Shown here piece by piece: positions 14,246-17,120 of a stretch of DNA of 17,120 nt; the first letter of the stretch is position 1, and every line of letters begins with the position of its first letter. This DNA comes from Novosphingopyxis sp038234155 (lineage in GTDB: Bacteria; Pseudomonadota; Alphaproteobacteria; Sphingomonadales; Sphingomonadaceae). Below the pieces are notes generated by a model. It had not been told where the DNA came from. It worked only from the letters and a program-made list of their open reading frames with translations, and searched no databases. Location of the stretch: contig JBBSUT010000043.1 in NCBI GenBank assembly GCA_038234155.1, forward strand, positions 1 to 17,120, given 5' to 3'. Position numbers and translations under genes: made by a program.

Positions 14246-15522
14246 GCGGCAAATCGATCCTGCTCATTGTCGGCGGCGGCATCGCGGCCTATAAATCGCT
14301 GGAACTGGTGCGGCTGCTGCGACGCCAGGGCATCGCGGTCCGCGCGCTGATGACCAGATCCGCGCACGAATTCGTCACACCGCTCTCCTTGGGCGTGATG
14401 ACGGAGGACCAGGTCTATTCGGACATGTTCGATCTGAAGGACGAGCGCGAGATCGGGCATATCCAGCTGTCGCGCCAGTGCGATCTGATCGTGACGTGCC
14501 CGGCCACGGCCAACCTGCTGGCGAAGATGGCGGGCGGCATTTGCGACGATCTGGCCACCACCGTGCTGCTTGCCACCGACAAGCCCGTGCTCGCCGTTCC
14601 CGCGATGAACGTGCGCATGTGGGACCATCCTGCCACACAGCGCAACCGGACGCAGTTGGCGGCGGACGGCGTGGAGGTGATGGAACCCGACAGCGGGGCG
14701 ATGGCGTGCGGCGAATTCGGTCCCGGCCGCCTGCCCGAGCCGCCCTCGATTGCCCGGCGCGTCTGTGCAAAGCTGGGCATCGCCTTCGATCCCGCGCTGG
14801 CCCAGCCCCATTCCCCGACCACGCAGCCGGCCGATCCGCTGTCCGATCAGCCCGCCTTTGCACCCGACAACCACCGCCCGCTGCACGGCAAGCGCCTGCT
14901 CATCACGGCAGGGCCAACGCACGAGCCGATCGACCCCGTACGCTATATCGCCAATCGCAGTTCGGGCCGTCAAGGCTTCGCCATTGCCGAGGCGGCCGCA
15001 TCCATGGGGGCTGAGGTCACGCTGATCGCGGGGCCTGTGAACCTTCACACGCCGCCAGGCGTCATCCGCATCGATGTCCAGACCGCGCTCGAGATGCAGG
15101 CGGCGGTGGAGCAGGCCCTGCCCGCCGATGCGGCGATTATGGTCGCAGCCGTCGCCGACTGGCGCGCAGCTGCGGAGACCGATCGCAAGATCAAGAAGTC
15201 CGGCAGCGGCCCGTCGCCGCTCTCCTTGACCGAAAATCCGGATATTCTCGCGGATCTCGCCGTCAACAGGCGCCGTCCGGCGCTGCTGATCGGTTTTGCG
15301 GCAGAAACGCATGACGTGGTCGCGCATGCCGAGGCGAAGCTCAAGCAGAAAGGCTGCGACTGGATTGTGGCCAACGATGTGTCCGGTGATGTCATGGGCG
15401 GCACGGACAACACCGTGCATCTGGTCACCCGCGACGGTATCGAAAACTGGGTGCGCGCACCCAAGCCCGTGGTTGCGCGCAAATTGATGGAGAAAGTGGC
15501 CGATGCGCTTCGAACCGATTGA
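14242..15522 (+). CDS. coaBC: Bifunctional phosphopantothenoylcysteine decarboxylase / phosphopantothenate-cysteine ligase
   Basis: A 426-residue fusion for two consecutive steps of coenzyme A synthesis. The N-terminal flavin-dependent CoaC domain (about 1-180) starts with ILLIVGGGIAAYKSLELVR. It has the catalytic His73 in IGHIQLSR, the PATANLLAK loop, PAMNVRMWDHPAT (120-132) with Asn123, and Cys156 in MACGEFGPGR. The C-terminal CoaB domain (about 214-426) shows LLITAGPTHEPIDPVRYIAN (219-238), SSGRQGFAIAEAA, VAAVADWR (301-308), the KIKK motif (316-319) and ENPDIL. The interdomain linker (about 185-213) is long and rich in Pro and Gln. ATG 14242 is 4 bases after ubiB. The last 20 bases overlap dut, whose ribosome-binding site lies inside this gene. 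Confidence 0.96.
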   Translation: MSGKSILLIVGGGIAAYKSLELVRLLRRQGIAVRALMTRSAHEFVTPLSLGVMTEDQVYSDMFDLKDEREIGHIQLSRQCDLIVTCPATANLLAKMAGGICDDLATTVLLATDKPVLAVPAMNVRMWDHPATQRNRTQLAADGVEVMEPDSGAMACGEFGPGRLPEPPSIARRVCAKLGIAFDPALAQPHSPTTQPADPLSDQPAFAPDNHRPLHGKRLLITAGPTHEPIDPVRYIANRSSGRQGFAIAEAAASMGAEVTLIAGPVNLHTPPGVIRIDVQTALEMQAAVEQALPADAAIMVAAVADWRAAAETDRKIKKSGSGPSPLSLTENPDILADLAVNRRRPALLIGFAAETHDVVAHAEAKLKQKGCDWIVANDVSGDVMGGTDNTVHLVTRDGIENWVRAPKPVVARKLMEKVADALRTD

Positions 15523-15952
15523 AATCGCGATCCTGCGGCTGGAGCATGGCGCCGGACTGGACTTGCCGCGCTATGAAACGCCCGGCGCGGCCGGCATGGA
15601 CGTGTGTGCGGCGCAGAACGGGAGCTTGGCACCGGGCACACGCGCGCTGATCGGCACGGGATTCGCCGTCGCGATACCGGAAGGTTATGAGATCCAGGTC
15701 CGCCCGCGCTCCGGCCTTGCCCTCAAGTGTGGCATCAGCGTGCTCAATTCGCCCGGCACGGTCGACTGCGACTTTCGCGGCGAAGTGAAAGTGCTTTTGG
15801 CCAACCACGGCGACTCCGATTTTGCGATCGCACGCGGGGACCGCATCGCGCAGTTGGTGGTCGCGCCGGTGCAACGCGGGGTGATGGTGGAAGTGGACAG
15901 CCTGGACGATACCGACCGCGGTGACGCCGGCTTCGGCTCGACCGGAGTCTGA
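15503..15952 (+). CDS. dut: dUTP diphosphatase (dUTPase)
   Basis: A 149-residue homotrimeric dUTPase that hydrolyses dUTP to dUMP, keeping uracil out of DNA and feeding thymidylate synthesis. The five motifs are in order: AAGMDVCA (29-36), RPRSGLALK (67-75), GTVDCDFRGEVKV (85-97), RGDRIAQLVV (111-120) and GFGSTG (143-148). Asp88 corresponds to the catalytic Asp90 of E. coli. Residue 91 is Phe where the family usually has the sugar-stacking Tyr (Tyr93 in E. coli); the codon is TTT. GGAG (15489-15492) inside coaBC is 10 bases before ATG 15503. The start overlaps the end of coaBC by 20 bases in another frame, as expected of a tight operon. Confidence 0.96.
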   Translation: MRFEPIEIAILRLEHGAGLDLPRYETPGAAGMDVCAAQNGSLAPGTRALIGTGFAVAIPEGYEIQVRPRSGLALKCGISVLNSPGTVDCDFRGEVKVLLANHGDSDFAIARGDRIAQLVVAPVQRGVMVEVDSLDDTDRGDAGFGSTGV

Positions 15953-15963
15953 GCGCCGTTCCA

Positions 15964-16752
15964 ATGGCCGCCCTAACCGATGACCAGCTTGACCGCTATG
16001 CCCGCCACATCGTGCTGCGCGAGATTGGCGGGGCCGGGCAAAAGGCATTGCTGCGCGCGCACGTGCTTGTGGTGGGCGCGGGCGGGATCGGCTGCCCGGC
16101 GATCCAGTATCTGGCGGCGGCGGGGATCGGGCGACTGACGATCGTCGACCATGACAGCGTAACGCTGTCCAACCTGCAGCGCCAGCCGCTGTACGGAACC
16201 CACGATATCGGCGCGTTCAAGGCACAGCGCGCGGCCGCGGCAGTTCGCCGCCTCAATCCCGATGTGACCGTTGCCGGCGTCACCCAGGCGATCGGGGCCG
16301 CCAACGTCATCCCGCTTCTCGCCAGTACCCAGCCCGATGTGGTGCTGGACGGCACCGACAATTTCATGACCCGGCTGATTGTCGCCGATGCCTGCGTGGC
16401 CGCGCATATCCCGCTGGTCTCTGCCGCGATCGGAATGTTCCAGGGACAGGTCGGCAGCTTTTACGGGCATCTAGCTCATGCTCCATGCTATCGCTGTTTC
16501 GTGGGCGATGCGCACGATTCCGACGATTGTGACAGCTGCGCCGATCAGGGCGTGCTCGGCGCGCTGTGCGGGCTCGTGGGCAGCTTCGGCGCGATGGAAG
16601 CGATCCGCGTCGTTACGGGCTTCGGCGATGATGCGGCGGGCAAGCTGCATGTCTATGACGGGCTCAAACCGGACATGTATACGATGCGCCTGCCCAAAGA
16701 CCCCGGCTGCAAAACCTGCGGACCGCTTGCCGCCAACGCCAAGGTCGCATAG
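15964..16752 (+). CDS. moeB: MoeB/ThiF/HesA-family sulfur-carrier adenylyltransferase
   Basis: A 262-residue E1-like enzyme that adenylates the C-terminal Gly of a small sulfur carrier (MoaD in molybdopterin synthesis, or ThiS-like). It begins with RYARHIVLREIGG (11-23), followed by the nucleotide-binding VVGAGGIGCPAIQYLAAAG (36-54). Asp62, Asn70 and Arg73 (DHDSVTLSNLQRQ), Lys86 and Asp132 (DGTDNFMTR) match the MoeB active site. Two zinc-binding pairs are seen, Cys175-x-x-Cys178 and Cys249-x-x-Cys252, and Cys192 in SCADQGVLG lies in the crossover loop. There is no rhodanese domain, unlike the roughly 390-residue MoeZ/MOCS3 type. It starts 11 bases after dut. The carrier partner is not in the window, so MoeB versus ThiF cannot be settled. 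Confidence 0.85.
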   Translation: MAALTDDQLDRYARHIVLREIGGAGQKALLRAHVLVVGAGGIGCPAIQYLAAAGIGRLTIVDHDSVTLSNLQRQPLYGTHDIGAFKAQRAAAAVRRLNPDVTVAGVTQAIGAANVIPLLASTQPDVVLDGTDNFMTRLIVADACVAAHIPLVSAAIGMFQGQVGSFYGHLAHAPCYRCFVGDAHDSDDCDSCADQGVLGALCGLVGSFGAMEAIRVVTGFGDDAAGKLHVYDGLKPDMYTMRLPKDPGCKTCGPLAANAKVA

Positions 16753-16805
16753 CTTCCCTCCTGCCATCACATTCCATCCTGCCATCTCAGGGGGCTCGCC
16801 CAACC

Positions 16806-17120
16806 ATGACCTTACCCGTAACCGCGCTGACCGCGGCAATCTGCGCCATCATGCTGCTGGCCACCGCGCTGGCAACCGTGCGCGGGCGTTTGCGCACCAA
16901 GATGGCATTTGGCACCGGAGATGATGAAAAGCTGACCGCATCGAGCCGCGCGCACGGCAACCTGGCGGAACATGCCCCTATCGTGATCCTGATGATCGGT
17001 TTGCTCGAACTGAGCGATGCCAATCACTGGGCGCTGACCGGATTGGCCGTCGTCTTCCTGGGTGCGCGCGCCGCCCATATCGTCGGCCTGCATCAGAAGC
17101 ATGAAGGTGGCCCGCCCAAA
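16806..17120 (+). CDS. MAPEG-family membrane protein, N-terminal part
   Basis: An open frame of 105 codons from ATG 16806 that runs off the window end without a stop. AGGGGG (16789-16794) precedes the start by 11 bases. The protein opens with a hydrophobic helix (about 3-24). A charged loop with RLRTKMAFGTGDDEKL follows, then SRAHGNLAEHAPIVILMIGL (48-67), the conserved MAPEG signature leading into the second helix. A third helix begins around 74-91. MAPEG proteins are small four-helix membrane proteins, some with glutathione transferase or peroxidase activity; most bacterial members have no known substrate. About 25 or more residues are missing at the C-terminus. It may belong to the same transcript as the preceding gene, but the 53-base gap leaves this open. 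Confidence 0.85.
   Translation, partial: MTLPVTALTAAICAIMLLATALATVRGRLRTKMAFGTGDDEKLTASSRAHGNLAEHAPIVILMIGLLELSDANHWALTGLAVVFLGARAAHIVGLHQKHEGGPPK

Noticed and set aside
16759..16786. 10-bp direct repeat TCCTGCCATC twice in the gap before the MAPEG gene
   Set aside because: Two short C-rich copies 18 bases apart with no palindrome or promoter nearby are compatible with chance or slippage.
1..17120. CRISPR array, tRNA/rRNA genes, insertion sequence, CtrA (TTAA-N7-TTAA) sites and clear DnaA boxes
   Set aside because: I looked for each by eye and found no regular repeats, no RNA-gene cores, no transposase and no matching 9-mers or paired TTAA. A weak TTATCC near 3607 is not a full DnaA box.

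Overview
The window is an ordinary, gene-dense, GC-rich stretch of bacterial chromosome. It most likely comes from a sphingomonad-type alphaproteobacterium. Three things point there: the gene order mutM / ubiE-ubiB-coaBC-dut, which is characteristic of alphaproteobacteria; the C-terminal signature of a TonB-dependent receptor of the sphingomonad type; and remnants of a GGATCCCGGC...GCCGGGATG-type intergenic repeat that I recall as common in sphingomonads. I see no mobile element, CRISPR array, rRNA or tRNA, and no phage or toxin-type module.

Layout, left to right. (1) 1-357: end of a TonB-dependent receptor gene. (2) 428-3546, plus strand: a branched-chain (valine) degradation block with an isobutyryl-CoA dehydrogenase-like enzyme, 3-hydroxyisobutyryl-CoA hydrolase and enoyl-CoA hydratase. 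Together they take isobutyryl-CoA to 3-hydroxyisobutyrate; the following dehydrogenases (mmsB, mmsA) are not in the window. (3) 3629-7492, plus strand: tyrosine/homogentisate degradation with hppD, hmgA and fahA. These give fumarate and acetoacetate, but the intermediate isomerase maiA is missing here. (4) 7496-11814, minus strand: mutM, eno and glcB, transcribed in that order and convergent with fahA. (5) 11936-16752, plus strand: a compact run ubiE-ubiB-coaBC-dut-moeB-like, divergent from mutM. It combines ubiquinone synthesis, coenzyme A synthesis, dUTP clean-up and a ThiF/MoeB-type adenylyltransferase. (6) 16806-17120: start of a MAPEG-family membrane protein cut off by the window end.

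The two catabolic blocks feed acetyl-CoA, propionyl-CoA precursors, fumarate and acetoacetate into central metabolism, where malate synthase G and enolase act. The last block is housekeeping. All complete genes look intact, and the catalytic residues expected for each family are present where I could place them.

I did not find a convincing undescribed system. The observations most worth a second look are: very short AUG...UGA reading frames ending on the start codon of four genes; a leader hairpin that could mask the eno ribosome-binding site; a possible leaderless mutM promoter overlapped by a palindrome; replacement of the usual rpsT/dnaA neighbours of mutM by eno-glcB; a split intergenic repeat before the hydrolase gene; and the absence of maiA and mmsB.
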